A stretch of 64,000 nt of DNA, taken from assembly GCF_014203715.1 (NCBI RefSeq), contig NZ_JACHJP010000002.1, positions 372,001 through 436,000 on the forward strand, in the 5' to 3' direction. Each line of letters starts with the position of its first letter. Position 1 is the stretch's first letter. The notes beneath the pieces were generated by a model that worked only from the letters and a program-made list of their open reading frames with translations, was not told where the DNA came from and did not search any database. This stretch comes from Streptosporangium saharense (GTDB lineage Bacteria; Actinomycetota; Actinomycetes; Streptosporangiales; Streptosporangiaceae). The position numbers and the translations under genes were made by a program. Of this stretch, positions 1 to 7,566 are shown in pieces.

Positions 1-222
1 GAGGACGTCCATGGAGATGCCGAGGACCTGGGCGAGGGCGGCGATGGTGAAGAAGGCCGGGGTGGGGACTCTCCCGGTTTCGATCTTGCGGAGTGTCTCG
101 GCGGACAGTCCGGCGGCGGTGGCGACCTCCGCCATGCTGCGGGTGCCGCGGGCCTGGCGGAGCAGGGCGCCGAGGCGGTGGCCGCGTTCGTGGTCGAGTT
201 CGGTCAGTGGGGGTCGCACCAT
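1..222 (-). CDS. XRE-family helix-turn-helix regulator, 3' end outside window
   Basis: This is a DNA-binding regulator of which only the first 74 residues lie in the window; the reading frame is open to the left edge. Residues 13-70 form a typical XRE/lambda-Cro helix-turn-helix, with the recognition region around AGLSAETLRKIETGRVPTP. The ATG at 222 was chosen because the family fold begins shortly after it. It is divergent from the methionine aminopeptidase gene at 285. The 62-bp gap carries the palindrome ATACCGGTAT, so it may control its own gene and its neighbour (inference). The missing C-terminus prevents a subfamily assignment. Confidence 0.85.
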   Translation of the reverse strand, partial: MVRPPLTELDHERGHRLGALLRQARGTRSMAEVATAAGLSAETLRKIETGRVPTPAFFTIAALAQVLGISMDVL

Positions 223-250
223 GTGCGGAAGCTTAGCAAACGTGATAACA

Positions 251-260
251 ATACCGGTAT
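251..260. promoter_or_regulatory. Perfect 10-bp palindrome overlapping a divergent promoter
   Basis: ATACCGGTAT is a perfect palindrome in an AT-rich 62-bp gap between divergent genes. A plausible map promoter is TTAGCA at 233-238 and TATAAC at 258-263, 19 bp apart, so the palindrome would overlap the -10 box. It is a reasonable operator for the adjacent XRE regulator. That is inference from position and symmetry only. Confidence 0.4.
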
Positions 261-284
261 AACTATTGGACCGGGAGGTTACGC

Positions 285-1052
285 GTGGTCGAGATCAAAA
301 CACCGACGGAACTGGAGGCGATGCGCGAAGCCGGACGCGTCGTCGCCAACACCCTCCAGGCGATACGCACCCAGGCCGCCGCCGGCGTCAGCCTGCTCGA
401 ACTGAACGAGACCGCCGCCTCGATCATCTCCGCGGCAGGCGCCAAACCCGCCTTCCTCCACTACAAACCCCACTTCGCCCCCACCCCCTTCCCCGCCGTC
501 ATCTGCGCCTCCGTCAACGACGTCATCGTGCACGGCATCCCCGACCGCTACCGGCTCCGCCCCGGCGACCTGCTGAGCGTCGACTGCGGCGCCTACCTCG
601 ACGGCTGGGCCGCCGACGCCGCGATCAGCCTCGTCATCGGCCCGGCCAACCCCGAAGACCTGCGACTGATCGCCGACGCCGAGACCGCCCTCACCGACGC
701 CACCGCCGCGTGCGTACCCGGCGGACGCCTCGGCGACATCGGCCACGCCGTCGCCCGCGTCGGCCGCACCGCTGGATACGGCATCCCCACCGACTTCGGC
801 GGCCACGGCGTCGGCCGCGCCATGCACGAAGACCCCCACGTCGCCAACCACGGCCGCCCAGGCAGAGGAATGACCCTACGGCCCGGCCTCGTGCTCGCCA
901 TCGAACCCATGTTCATCGCCGGAGGCCACGACACCTACCTCACCGCCTCCGACGGATGGGCCCTGACCAGCGTGGACGGCAGCCGCGCCGTACACGTCGA
1001 ACACACCGTCGCCATCACCGAGGACGGCCCGCGCGTGCTCACCCTGCCGTGA
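285..1052 (+). CDS. map: Type I methionine aminopeptidase
   Basis: This cytosolic metalloprotease removes the initiator methionine from nascent proteins. The 255-residue protein is a minimal pita-bread fold without an N-terminal extension. The expected dinuclear-metal ligands are visible: Asp100 and Asp111 (LLSVDCGAYLDGWAADAA region), His174 (FGGHGVGRAMHEDP), Glu207 (LAIEPMF) and Glu239 (HVEHTVAI); His83 sits in the substrate pocket motif. It starts at GTG 285 behind GGGAGG at 273-278. It is divergent from an XRE regulator and overlaps the next gene tail to tail by 14 bp. Actinobacteria usually carry several map copies. This one, separate from the adk/secY cluster and paired with a regulator, is probably an accessory copy (inference). 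Confidence 0.95.
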   Translation: MVEIKTPTELEAMREAGRVVANTLQAIRTQAAAGVSLLELNETAASIISAAGAKPAFLHYKPHFAPTPFPAVICASVNDVIVHGIPDRYRLRPGDLLSVDCGAYLDGWAADAAISLVIGPANPEDLRLIADAETALTDATAACVPGGRLGDIGHAVARVGRTAGYGIPTDFGGHGVGRAMHEDPHVANHGRPGRGMTLRPGLVLAIEPMFIAGGHDTYLTASDGWALTSVDGSRAVHVEHTVAITEDGPRVLTLP

Positions 1053-1860
1053 GACCCTCCTCAGGCTCCTGCTCCCCCAACCGGACCATCACCCGGGTGA
1101 GCAACCGCTCCGGCGCCGTCCGCCCGGGATCCGACAGATACACCTCCCGAATCGGCCCGTCCGGCGTGTGACCACGCTCCGCGCACCAGGACAACAGGGC
1201 GTGCGCCGTCAGATCGATCTGGTTGTACGGCCCGACATGCACCGCCCCCGCGAACACCCCACCCGGCAGAATGTACGGCCTCGTCCCCCTCGGCGCCGGA
1301 CCGCCGAACTCCGCCGCCACCACCACCGGGATCGGCTCCCCCATCTCCACCGGGAACAACCCCGTCAGCCGCAACCCGCCCTCCAGCCCGCCCTGCCGTA
1401 CGGCACGCACCAGCGACGCCACACACGCCCCCGTCGCCCGCGCGATGTCCTGCGGCGAGAGAGCCTCCTCCCGCACCAACACCACCTGACTGGGCCCCTG
1501 ACGCTCCAACGTCACCTCAACCGGAGGCACCCCCGACGCCAGCAACCGCTCCAACGTCGCCAACGTACGGCTACGCCGCGCCAACTCCGCCTCAAGGTCG
1601 TCACGGACCCGCCCCAGCACCCGCTCGGCCGCCGCCCCCGACAACACCTCACCGATCGCACCCAACGGCACATCCAGCGAACGCAGCAACCCGATCGACA
1701 ACGCCTGCCTGGCCTGCGCCGCCCGGTAGTAGCGGTAACCACTGACAGGGTCGATCCACGCCGGAACCAGCAACCCGAGCTCGGCGTAGTGCCGCAACTG
1801 CTTGACACTGAGCCGACACAACCGCGCGAACTGCCCGATGGGCAGCAGGTCGTCGTTCAC
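1039..1860 (-). CDS. MerR-family regulator with GyrI-like effector domain
   Basis: This is a likely ligand-responsive transcription regulator of the BmrR type. An N-terminal MerR winged helix (LLPIGQFARLCRLSVKQLRHY... GYRYYR) is followed by a dimerisation coiled coil rich in Arg/Leu. A GyrI-like C-terminal half (from about residue 120) is the fold that binds hydrophobic drugs in BmrR. The GTG at 1860 was chosen because GGAGG lies about 7 bases upstream; in-frame upstream codons lack a site. It is 273 residues. No efflux gene is adjacent, so its targets are unknown. It is convergent with map, overlapping it by 14 bp. Confidence 0.85.
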   Translation of the reverse strand: MNDDLLPIGQFARLCRLSVKQLRHYAELGLLVPAWIDPVSGYRYYRAAQARQALSIGLLRSLDVPLGAIGEVLSGAAAERVLGRVRDDLEAELARRSRTLATLERLLASGVPPVEVTLERQGPSQVVLVREEALSPQDIARATGACVASLVRAVRQGGLEGGLRLTGLFPVEMGEPIPVVVAAEFGGPAPRGTRPYILPGGVFAGAVHVGPYNQIDLTAHALLSWCAERGHTPDGPIREVYLSDPGRTAPERLLTRVMVRLGEQEPEEGLTAG

Positions 1861-1995
1861 ATCCACCCCTCCAGCATGCCGCCCCCACACCCCCCGGACG
1901 GCCCCACCACGACAACCCGGGGAGGGGACCGGCCCCCACCACCCCTAGGGTGAAGGCCACCCCCTACCCCGTTCCCCGAGGAGAGGTCCCCCGCC

Positions 1996-2328
1996 GTGCC
2001 CAGCGCGCTCCGCCTGTTCCGTTACGTCGCCATCGCCGAAGCATGCTCATGGGCCGGACTCCTGATCGGCATGTACTTCAAGTACATCGCCGCCACCGGC
2101 GACCTCGGCGTCAAGATCTTCGGCCCCATCCACGGCGCACTGTTCGTCCTCTACGTCGCCGGAGTGCTCGCCGCCGCCCGCACCGCCCGCTGGAACCTGC
2201 CCACCATCGCGCTCGGCCTGGCATGCGCGATCCCGCCCTTCACCTCCCTGTGGTTCGAACGCCGCATGCTCGCCCGCCACCGTGCGACAACCACCCAGCC
2301 TCAGGAGAGCGCCACCAACTCGCGGTAG
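1996..2328 (+). CDS. DUF3817 small integral membrane protein
   Basis: This 110-residue membrane protein has about three hydrophobic segments: around residues 8-28 (YVAIAEACSWAGLLIGMYFK), 42-60 and 68-85. The N-terminal FRYVAIAEACSW and the IFGPIHGALFVLY motif are characteristic of DUF3817. The function of the family is unknown. GTG at 1996 follows GAGGAGAGG at about 1979. Its 3' end overlaps the convergent ABC-F gene by 28 bp. The last 20 or so residues are polar and may be a by-product of that overlap. Confidence 0.8.
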   Translation: MPSALRLFRYVAIAEACSWAGLLIGMYFKYIAATGDLGVKIFGPIHGALFVLYVAGVLAAARTARWNLPTIALGLACAIPPFTSLWFERRMLARHRATTTQPQESATNSR

Positions 2329-3905
2329 TCCTCACCCCACAGGTCCTCCCGCGCCTCCGGCAACAACAGCACCCGATCCGGCCGCAACGCCTCAACGGCA
2401 CCCTCGTCATGGGTGACCATCACGATCGCCCCCGGATAGGAGCCGACCGCCGCCAGCACCTCACCCCGCGAAGCGGGATCAAGGTTGTTGGTCGGCTCAT
2501 CCAGCAACAGCACGTTCGCCCCCGAATGGACCAGCCCCGCCAACGCCAGCCGGGTCCGCTCCCCACCCGACAGCACACCCGCGGGCTTGTCCACCTCGTC
2601 GCCCCGGAACAGGAACGCCCCCAGCACCCCCCGCACCTCACCGTCCGTCAGATGCGGCGCCACCGACGCCAGGTTCTGCCGCACCGTACGGTCCCCGAGC
2701 AACGTGTCGTGCTCCTGCGCGAAATACCCCAGCCGCAACCCCTGCCCACGCACCACCCGGCCCCCGTCCGGCACCTCACGACCGGCCAGGACACGCAGCA
2801 ACGTGGTCTTGCCCGCACCGTTGAGACCCAGCACCACCAACCGGGCACCCCGGTCAACAGCCAGATCGACCCCCTCCAACACCCGGCGCCCGCCATACGA
2901 CTTCGACAGGCCAACCGCGCCCAACGGCACCCGGCCACACGGCTCAGGCTCCGGCAACCGGATCCTCGCCACCCTCTCCGCCCGCCGTACCGGCTCAAGA
3001 CCCGACAGCATCCGATCAGCCCGCCGCGCCATGCTCCTGGCCACCACCGACGTCGCCGAACGCGCCTTCATCCGCTCCGCCTGCGCGTGCAACGACGCCG
3101 CCTTACGCTCGGCGTTCGCCCGCTCCCGCACCCGCCGCCGCTCATCGGCCGCACGCTGCGACAGATACGCCGCCCACCCCGTGTTGTGCACCTCAAGCAC
3201 CCCACGGCCCGCGTCCACGTGCAGCACCCGGTTGACCACCCCGGACAGCAGCCCGGCGTCATGACTGACCACCAGCAGCCCGCCCCGGTACCCCAGCAGG
3301 AAGGACCGCAGCCACGCCAGCGCGTCGGCGTCCAGATGGTTGGTCGGCTCGTCCAGCAGCAGCGTGCCCCCGCCGTACCCCGCGAACAGAATCCGCGCCA
3401 GCTCGACCCTGCGCCGCTGACCACCCGACAACGCGCCGACCGGCTCCCCCAGCACCCGCTCAGGCAACCCCAGACCCGCCGCGACCCGCGCCGCCTCCGC
3501 CTCCGCCGCGTACCCGCCGCCCGCCTGGAACTCCGCCTCCGCCCGCGCGTAACGAGCCATCGCCCGCTCCAACGCGGAGCCGTCCGCCCCGGCCATCGCC
3601 TCCTCCGCGGCCCGCAGCCGACGCGACGCGGCATCCAGGCCACGGGCCGACAGAATCCGGTCGGTGACCGAGACCGACTGATCGACGGCCCGGGAGTCCT
3701 GCGCGAGGAAACCCACCGGCCCCGTACGGACGACCGTCCCCCCGGCGGGCTCCGACAGACCCGCGAGAACAGCCATCAACGTGGTCTTGCCCGCACCGTT
3801 CCGGCCAACCAGGCCGATCCGGTCACCAGGAGAGATCGTGAAGGAGACATCGGACAGCAGCAGCCGGGCACCCGCCCGCACACCGACACCACAGACAGTA
3901 ATCAT
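2301..3905 (-). CDS. ABC-F family ATPase (ribosome-associated)
   Basis: This soluble tandem ABC ATPase has no membrane domain, as in the ABC-F group that acts on the ribosomal E site as translation factors or antibiotic-resistance factors. The first ATPase has a Walker A at residues 34-42 (GRNGAGKTT), the signature LSGGQRRR and Walker B LLLDEPTNHLD. An Arg/Ala-rich helical linker follows. The second ATPase has LNGAGKTTL, LSGGERTRL and LLLDEPTNNLD. It is 534 residues. ATG 3905 was chosen over a start 33 bases upstream because GGAG lies 9 bases before it. Resistance type versus housekeeping type cannot be decided here. A short leader ORF upstream is a hint towards inducible control. Confidence 0.9.
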   Translation of the reverse strand: MITVCGVGVRAGARLLLSDVSFTISPGDRIGLVGRNGAGKTTLMAVLAGLSEPAGGTVVRTGPVGFLAQDSRAVDQSVSVTDRILSARGLDAASRRLRAAEEAMAGADGSALERAMARYARAEAEFQAGGGYAAEAEAARVAAGLGLPERVLGEPVGALSGGQRRRVELARILFAGYGGGTLLLDEPTNHLDADALAWLRSFLLGYRGGLLVVSHDAGLLSGVVNRVLHVDAGRGVLEVHNTGWAAYLSQRAADERRRVRERANAERKAASLHAQAERMKARSATSVVARSMARRADRMLSGLEPVRRAERVARIRLPEPEPCGRVPLGAVGLSKSYGGRRVLEGVDLAVDRGARLVVLGLNGAGKTTLLRVLAGREVPDGGRVVRGQGLRLGYFAQEHDTLLGDRTVRQNLASVAPHLTDGEVRGVLGAFLFRGDEVDKPAGVLSGGERTRLALAGLVHSGANVLLLDEPTNNLDPASRGEVLAAVGSYPGAIVMVTHDEGAVEALRPDRVLLLPEAREDLWGEDYRELVALS

Positions 3906-3963
3906 GGAAAAACGCTCCGGAAAAGCGAAAGGACACACTTCTGACGTGGAAGCGGGTCCTCAG

Positions 3964-3999
3964 CTAGGAAATCCGGGGCGTAGCCATGCCCCCAACCAT
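3964..3999 (-). CDS. Possible leader peptide upstream of ABC-F gene
   Basis: An 11-codon frame (MVGGMATPRIS, or MATPRIS from the ATG at 3987 behind GGGGG) ends 58 bp before the ABC-F start on the same strand. Inducible antibiotic-resistance ABC-F genes are often controlled by short upstream ORFs through ribosome-mediated attenuation (established for some members). Here the link is inferred from position only; I see no clear terminator in the gap. Confidence 0.25.
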   Translation of the reverse strand: MVGGMATPRIS

Positions 4000-4019
4000 A
4001 ACCGCCACCCCCGGGGGCC

Positions 4020-4997
4020 TCACAACCCGAATACGGCCCGCACCGCCGCCCGGCACCGCGCCGGATCCTCCAGCAACTCCGAACACCCCCCGAACTGGTC
4101 CACCGAACCCGTCAAAGGAAACCCCCTGACCACCGGATCGGCCACCCCGGCCACCAGCTCCTCGACGATCCCGTCCACGAACCCCCACCCGCCGCCACCC
4201 GGCACCGGACGCGTCCGGTCGTGCAGCGCCGCGACCCGCTCCCCCGCCAACCCCAGAAGCCGCTCACGGGACCGCCAATCAGACGCCCCGACCGCCAGCG
4301 ACAACATCTCCCCCAGCTCCGCCGTACCGGACAACCTCGCGAAAGCACCCCCGACCCACTTGGCATAAGGCGGATAACGGCGCCGCGTCAGCAACACCAA
4401 CCGCATCAACTCACCCACCAGCTCCGCCGTGAACACCGCCGAACCGAGATCATCACCCGTCTCCCCACACCGCCGGGGAAACGACGCGAGCCGCGCCACC
4501 CGCCGCCACTGACACGCCACCACATAACGCCCCAGATCCATGGGATACCAGCGCAACACCGAACGAACCCGCTCCAGCACCCCCAGGCCGTCGTGGAAGA
4601 CCTCACCGCGGGTGACCTCCGCCAGCCGCTGCCAGGGAACCGACAACCAGTCCAGCACCCCCGCCCCGGCCAGCGGGTCGAACCCCAACCTGCCCGACAA
4701 CCACGCCGAGGCCCCTGCCACTTGGATCCCGCCCCCGACCACGACCGGATAACCACCGAAAACCCCCGGCAGCGCCCCGGTCAGTGACGCGGTGACCTCA
4801 TCCACCGCCTCTTCGGCCACGAACACCACAACTCGCGGCCCCCAGCCACGGGCGGCCGAACGCTCGGTGTCGAAGGCCAGCACCTCTGACCCGGGGCCGA
4901 TCAACGCCGCGCTGTGTGTCACCCCGGCGATGGCGGGCCGTACCGCCTGAACATAGAAGTCACGTGAAAGCTGCAAACCAGGGACAAAACTGGACAT
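4020..4997 (-). CDS. DUF4037 domain protein
   Basis: This is a 325-residue cytosolic protein beginning MSSFVPGLQLSRDFYVQAVRP, the opening seen in DUF4037 proteins, which combine a nucleotidyltransferase-like fold with a DUF4037 helical domain around residues 125-220. The biochemical role is unknown. ATG 4997 gives the family start, but its GAGG is very close. GTG 5009, four codons upstream with AGG before it, is an equal alternative. It is divergent from the tyrosine recombinase gene, with the first CTTTACAATGTAGAT site in the gap. Confidence 0.7.
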   Translation of the reverse strand: MSSFVPGLQLSRDFYVQAVRPAIAGVTHSAALIGPGSEVLAFDTERSAARGWGPRVVVFVAEEAVDEVTASLTGALPGVFGGYPVVVGGGIQVAGASAWLSGRLGFDPLAGAGVLDWLSVPWQRLAEVTRGEVFHDGLGVLERVRSVLRWYPMDLGRYVVACQWRRVARLASFPRRCGETGDDLGSAVFTAELVGELMRLVLLTRRRYPPYAKWVGGAFARLSGTAELGEMLSLAVGASDWRSRERLLGLAGERVAALHDRTRPVPGGGGWGFVDGIVEELVAGVADPVVRGFPLTGSVDQFGGCSELLEDPARCRAAVRAVFGL

Positions 4998-5086
4998 CAC
5001 CTCGTTCACTCTGCCTGTCGAACCCTTCCCACGCACCGGGTTTTCCCTCGCCGACCTCGGGGCTGTGCTTTTTGGGGAAGTTGATC

Positions 5087-5122
5087 TTGAGGCATCCAAG
5101 CGGGCAGCTTTACAATGTAGAT
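5087..5122 (+). promoter_or_regulatory. Recombinase promoter with embedded CTTTACAATGTAGAT site
   Basis: TTGAGG (5087-5092) and TACAAT (5111-5116) are spaced 18 bp and make a good sigma-70-type promoter for the recombinase at 5148. The whole -10 box lies inside the 15-bp word CTTTACAATGTAGAT (5108-5122), an inverted repeat TTTAC-N3-GTAGA. The same word recurs at four other places in the window. A protein bound there would block this promoter (inference). Confidence 0.6.
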
Positions 5123-5147
5123 TCTTAGGGTTCGATAAGGTCGCCGG

Positions 5148-6122
5148 GTGAGTGTGCCCGTGGTGCCCGAGCCGTCCAGGCCCGTCGTCGAACCCGCCCG
5201 CGACCCCTACCTGGTGTACCTCGACTCCCTGACCAGCCCCGAGTCCCGGCGCGCCATGCGCGGCTGCCTCGACCGGCTGGCCGCCCTCGTCTCCGGCGGG
5301 CAGGCCACCGGTGGTGAGGGTCAGCCCTGGCACCTGCTGCGTTATGAGCACACCGTGCGCCTGCGCACCCTGATGACCGAACGCGGCTGGTCGCCCGCCT
5401 ACGTCAACAAGCACCTCGTCGCGCTGCGCCGGGTGCTGCGCGAGGCCTGGCGGCTGGGCCAGATGACCGCCGAGGAGTACCAGCGCGCCGCCGACCTGCC
5501 CACCGTCGAGCACACCCGCCTGCCCGCGGGCAGACACGTCCCCGCCGAGGTCGTCGGCGCCGCCCTGGCCGCCTGCGACGAGGACCCCTCCCCCGCCGGG
5601 ATACGCGACGCCGCCCTGCTGGCCGTGCTGTACTCCACCGGCTGCAGGCGCGCCGAGATCGCCGGGATGACCCTGGACGACTACGACCCCGGAGCGCGTT
5701 CCCTGCGGGTGCGCGGCAAGCGCGACAAGGAACGGCTGGTCTACCTCACCCCCGAGGCCGTCGGCAGGCTGGAGCGGTGGCTGGCCGTGCGGAGACATCC
5801 CGCGGGAGCGCTGTTCTGCCCCATCGGCCGGTACGGCTCGCTCAGGACCACCAAGACCGGGCCCGCCCCCATGACGGGGCAGGCCGTCGCCGACGTCCTG
5901 GCCAGGCGGCTGGCCCAGGCCGGGGCCTCCCCCCGGACCCCGCACGACTTCCGGCGCACCTTCATCGGGGAGCTGCTCGACGCGGGCGTCGACCTGGCGA
6001 CCGCCCAGGCCCTGGTGGGGCACTCCTCCCCCGCGACCACCGCCCGCTACGACCGGCGTCCGGAACGGCGCCGCCGCGAGGCCGTGGACAGGCTCACCCT
6101 TCCCCCGGCCAAACCCCTGTGA
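5148..6122 (+). CDS. Solitary tyrosine recombinase / integrase
   Basis: This is an intact XerC-like site-specific recombinase of 324 residues. A SAM-like core-binding domain occupies about 18-118, the catalytic domain 130-310. The catalytic set is complete: Arg167 (TGCRRAE), Lys191 or Lys194 in the beta hairpin, His266 and Arg269 (PHDFRR), His292 (VGHSS) and the nucleophile Tyr301 (TARYDRR). The GTG at 5148 follows AAGG at 5137. No excisionase, phage gene, transposase or tRNA attachment site is near. The neighbours are ordinary chromosomal genes, so it does not look like part of an integrated element. The true XerC/XerD pair is normally elsewhere. Its last 76 bp overlap the CDF gene tail to tail, an unusually long overlap. 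Confidence 0.9.
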   Translation: MSVPVVPEPSRPVVEPARDPYLVYLDSLTSPESRRAMRGCLDRLAALVSGGQATGGEGQPWHLLRYEHTVRLRTLMTERGWSPAYVNKHLVALRRVLREAWRLGQMTAEEYQRAADLPTVEHTRLPAGRHVPAEVVGAALAACDEDPSPAGIRDAALLAVLYSTGCRRAEIAGMTLDDYDPGARSLRVRGKRDKERLVYLTPEAVGRLERWLAVRRHPAGALFCPIGRYGSLRTTKTGPAPMTGQAVADVLARRLAQAGASPRTPHDFRRTFIGELLDAGVDLATAQALVGHSSPATTARYDRRPERRRREAVDRLTLPPAKPL

Positions 6123-7138
6123 CCGGACAGCACCGCGTGGTGGTCAACGCCCCGCGGCCCGTCGGGGTCGGTGTGCACGGTGGCCGCCCGCAGCCGGGGC
6201 AGCTCGTGGATGAGCCGGTGCTCGGTCTCCACCGCCACCGCGTGCGCCCGCACCAGTGACAGCTCGTGGCCGACGACGATGTCGACCTCCGCGCGCAGCG
6301 CGTGCCCGACCCAGCGCAGCCGGATCGAGCCGACCCGCCTGACGCCCTCGACCGTGCCGACGATCCGCTCGGCCTGTTCGATCAGGGCGGGATCGACCGC
6401 GTCCATCAGCCGGTGGTAGATCTCCCTGGCGGCGTCGCGCAGCACGAAGCAGATCGCCGCCGTGATCAGCAGCCCGACGACCGGGTCGGCGAGCCGCCAG
6501 CCGAGCGCGGCGCCGCCCGCGCTGAGGAGGACGGCCAGGGAGGTGAAGCCGTCGGTGCGGGCGTGCAGGCCGTCGGCCACCAGCGCGGCCGAGCCGATCT
6601 GGCGGCCGACCCTGATCCGGTAGCGGGCGACCCACTCGTTGCCGAGGAAACCGACCACGCCCGCGACGGCCACCCAGCCGAGCGCCTGGACGTTCTCCGG
6701 GGCCAGTAGCCGCCGCACGGCCTCGTACCCGGCCAGCGCCGCCGAGAGCGCGATGACCACCACGATGACGATCCCGGCCAGGTCCTCGGCCCGGCCGTAG
6801 CCGTAGGTGAAGCGGCGGGTGGCCGCGCGCCGTCCCAGGGAGAAGGCGATGGCCAGCGGGACGGCGGTCAGCGCGTCGGCGACGTTGTGCAGGGTGTCGC
6901 CCAGCAGCGCCACCGATCCCGAGAGGGCGACGATGACGGCCTGGGCGGCGGCGGTCACCATCAGCACCGCGAACGAGACGCCCAGCACCCGCATCCCCTG
7001 GCTGCTGGACTCCAGCGCGGTGTCGGTCCTGTCGGCGCTGTCATGGCTGTGCGTGGCCCGGACCAGCAGCGTCCGAAGCCTGCCATGACCGTGCCCGTGG
7101 CCATGACCGTGTTCGTGGGGGGTGTTCCGATCGCTCAC
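6047..7138 (-). CDS. Cation diffusion facilitator (divalent metal exporter)
   Basis: This inner-membrane metal/proton antiporter of the CDF (CzcD/ZitB) family exports Zn(II) or similar ions. The N-terminus is His-rich (alternating HG at residues 9-19), typical of metal-binding tails. About six transmembrane segments follow, with the two transport-site motifs LLGDTLHNVADAL and LVADGLHARTDGF. The C-terminal ferredoxin-like dimer domain begins near residue 240. GTG 7138 was chosen for its GGAG. It is divergent from an ArsR regulator at 7210, the usual arrangement for metal-induced export. The C-terminal Arg/Ser-rich tail is encoded by the overlap with the recombinase gene and may not be functional. 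Confidence 0.92.
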   Translation of the reverse strand: MSDRNTPHEHGHGHGHGHGRLRTLLVRATHSHDSADRTDTALESSSQGMRVLGVSFAVLMVTAAAQAVIVALSGSVALLGDTLHNVADALTAVPLAIAFSLGRRAATRRFTYGYGRAEDLAGIVIVVVIALSAALAGYEAVRRLLAPENVQALGWVAVAGVVGFLGNEWVARYRIRVGRQIGSAALVADGLHARTDGFTSLAVLLSAGGAALGWRLADPVVGLLITAAICFVLRDAAREIYHRLMDAVDPALIEQAERIVGTVEGVRRVGSIRLRWVGHALRAEVDIVVGHELSLVRAHAVAVETEHRLIHELPRLRAATVHTDPDGPRGVDHHAVLSGHRGLAGGRVSLSTASRRRRSGRRS

Positions 7139-7172
7139 GACGGCTCCAGCTTCTGCGAGTCGGGGGTGCCGG

Positions 7173-7210
7173 TTGGACGGCGCGGCCGCCCAACCCCCAT
7201 TATGTGCGTA
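7173..7210 (+). promoter_or_regulatory. Putative leaderless promoter of the ArsR gene
   Basis: TTGGAC (7173-7178) and CATTAT (7198-7203) are 19 bp apart, and the predicted transcript start coincides with ATG 7210. No ribosome-binding site precedes that ATG, which fits a leaderless message. The surrounding TGCGTATGAGCGCA has TATGAGCGCA-like half-sites resembling ArsR/SmtB operators. This is an inference from spacing. Confidence 0.35.
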
Positions 7211-7566
7211 TGAGCGCACGCATGCACCTCTCAGGTGCGCACGACTCGCAGGAGCGTGACCAGGGCGAACGTCTGGCGGTCGCCGCCGGCATCCTGTCCC
7301 TGCTGGCCGACCGCACCCGCCTGGCCCTGCTGCGGCGGCTGTCAGAAGGGGAGGCGGACGTGACGACGCTCACCGCCGCCTGTGACCTTCCCCGCCCCGC
7401 GGTCAGCCAGCACCTGGCCCGGCTGCGCCTGGCCGACCTGGTCACCACCCGCAAGGAGGGCCGCCGCGTCGTCTACCGCCTGCGCCACGGTCACCTGCGG
7501 CGCCTGGTGGAGGAGGCCCTCAACGCCGCCGACCACCAGCTCGGCCATCTCCCGCCGCACGACTAG
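7210..7566 (+). CDS. ArsR/SmtB-family metal-responsive repressor
   Basis: This is a 118-residue winged-helix repressor. The core ILSLLADRTRLALLRRLSEGEADVTTL and the recognition helix DLPRPAVSQHLARLRLADLV are clear. The C-terminal helix carries several His residues (NAADHQLGHLPPHD), the alpha-5 position where Zn(II) binds in SmtB/CzrA types. Divergent placement beside the CDF exporter indicates that it represses that gene until metal rises. The start is uncertain: GTG 7204, ATG 7210 and ATG 7222 are all in frame without a ribosome-binding site. I chose 7210 because of a plausible leaderless promoter. It overlaps the next convergent gene by 4 bp. Confidence 0.88.
   Translation: MSARMHLSGAHDSQERDQGERLAVAAGILSLLADRTRLALLRRLSEGEADVTTLTAACDLPRPAVSQHLARLRLADLVTTRKEGRRVVYRLRHGHLRRLVEEALNAADHQLGHLPPHD

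Noticed and set aside
1950..3944. A 664-codon open frame on the plus strand
   Set aside because: It is antisense to the ABC-F gene, has Arg/Pro/His-rich composition without any motif, and reflects the GC-rich third-position bias of the real gene.
4998..6023. N-terminal extension of the DUF4037 frame through the recombinase gene
   Set aside because: It is the antisense of the recombinase gene; the DUF4037 family start lies at 4997-5009.
5148..6122. Prophage or integrative element next to the recombinase
   Set aside because: No phage, conjugation, excisionase or tRNA gene and no flanking direct repeat could be seen; gene order on both sides is ordinary.
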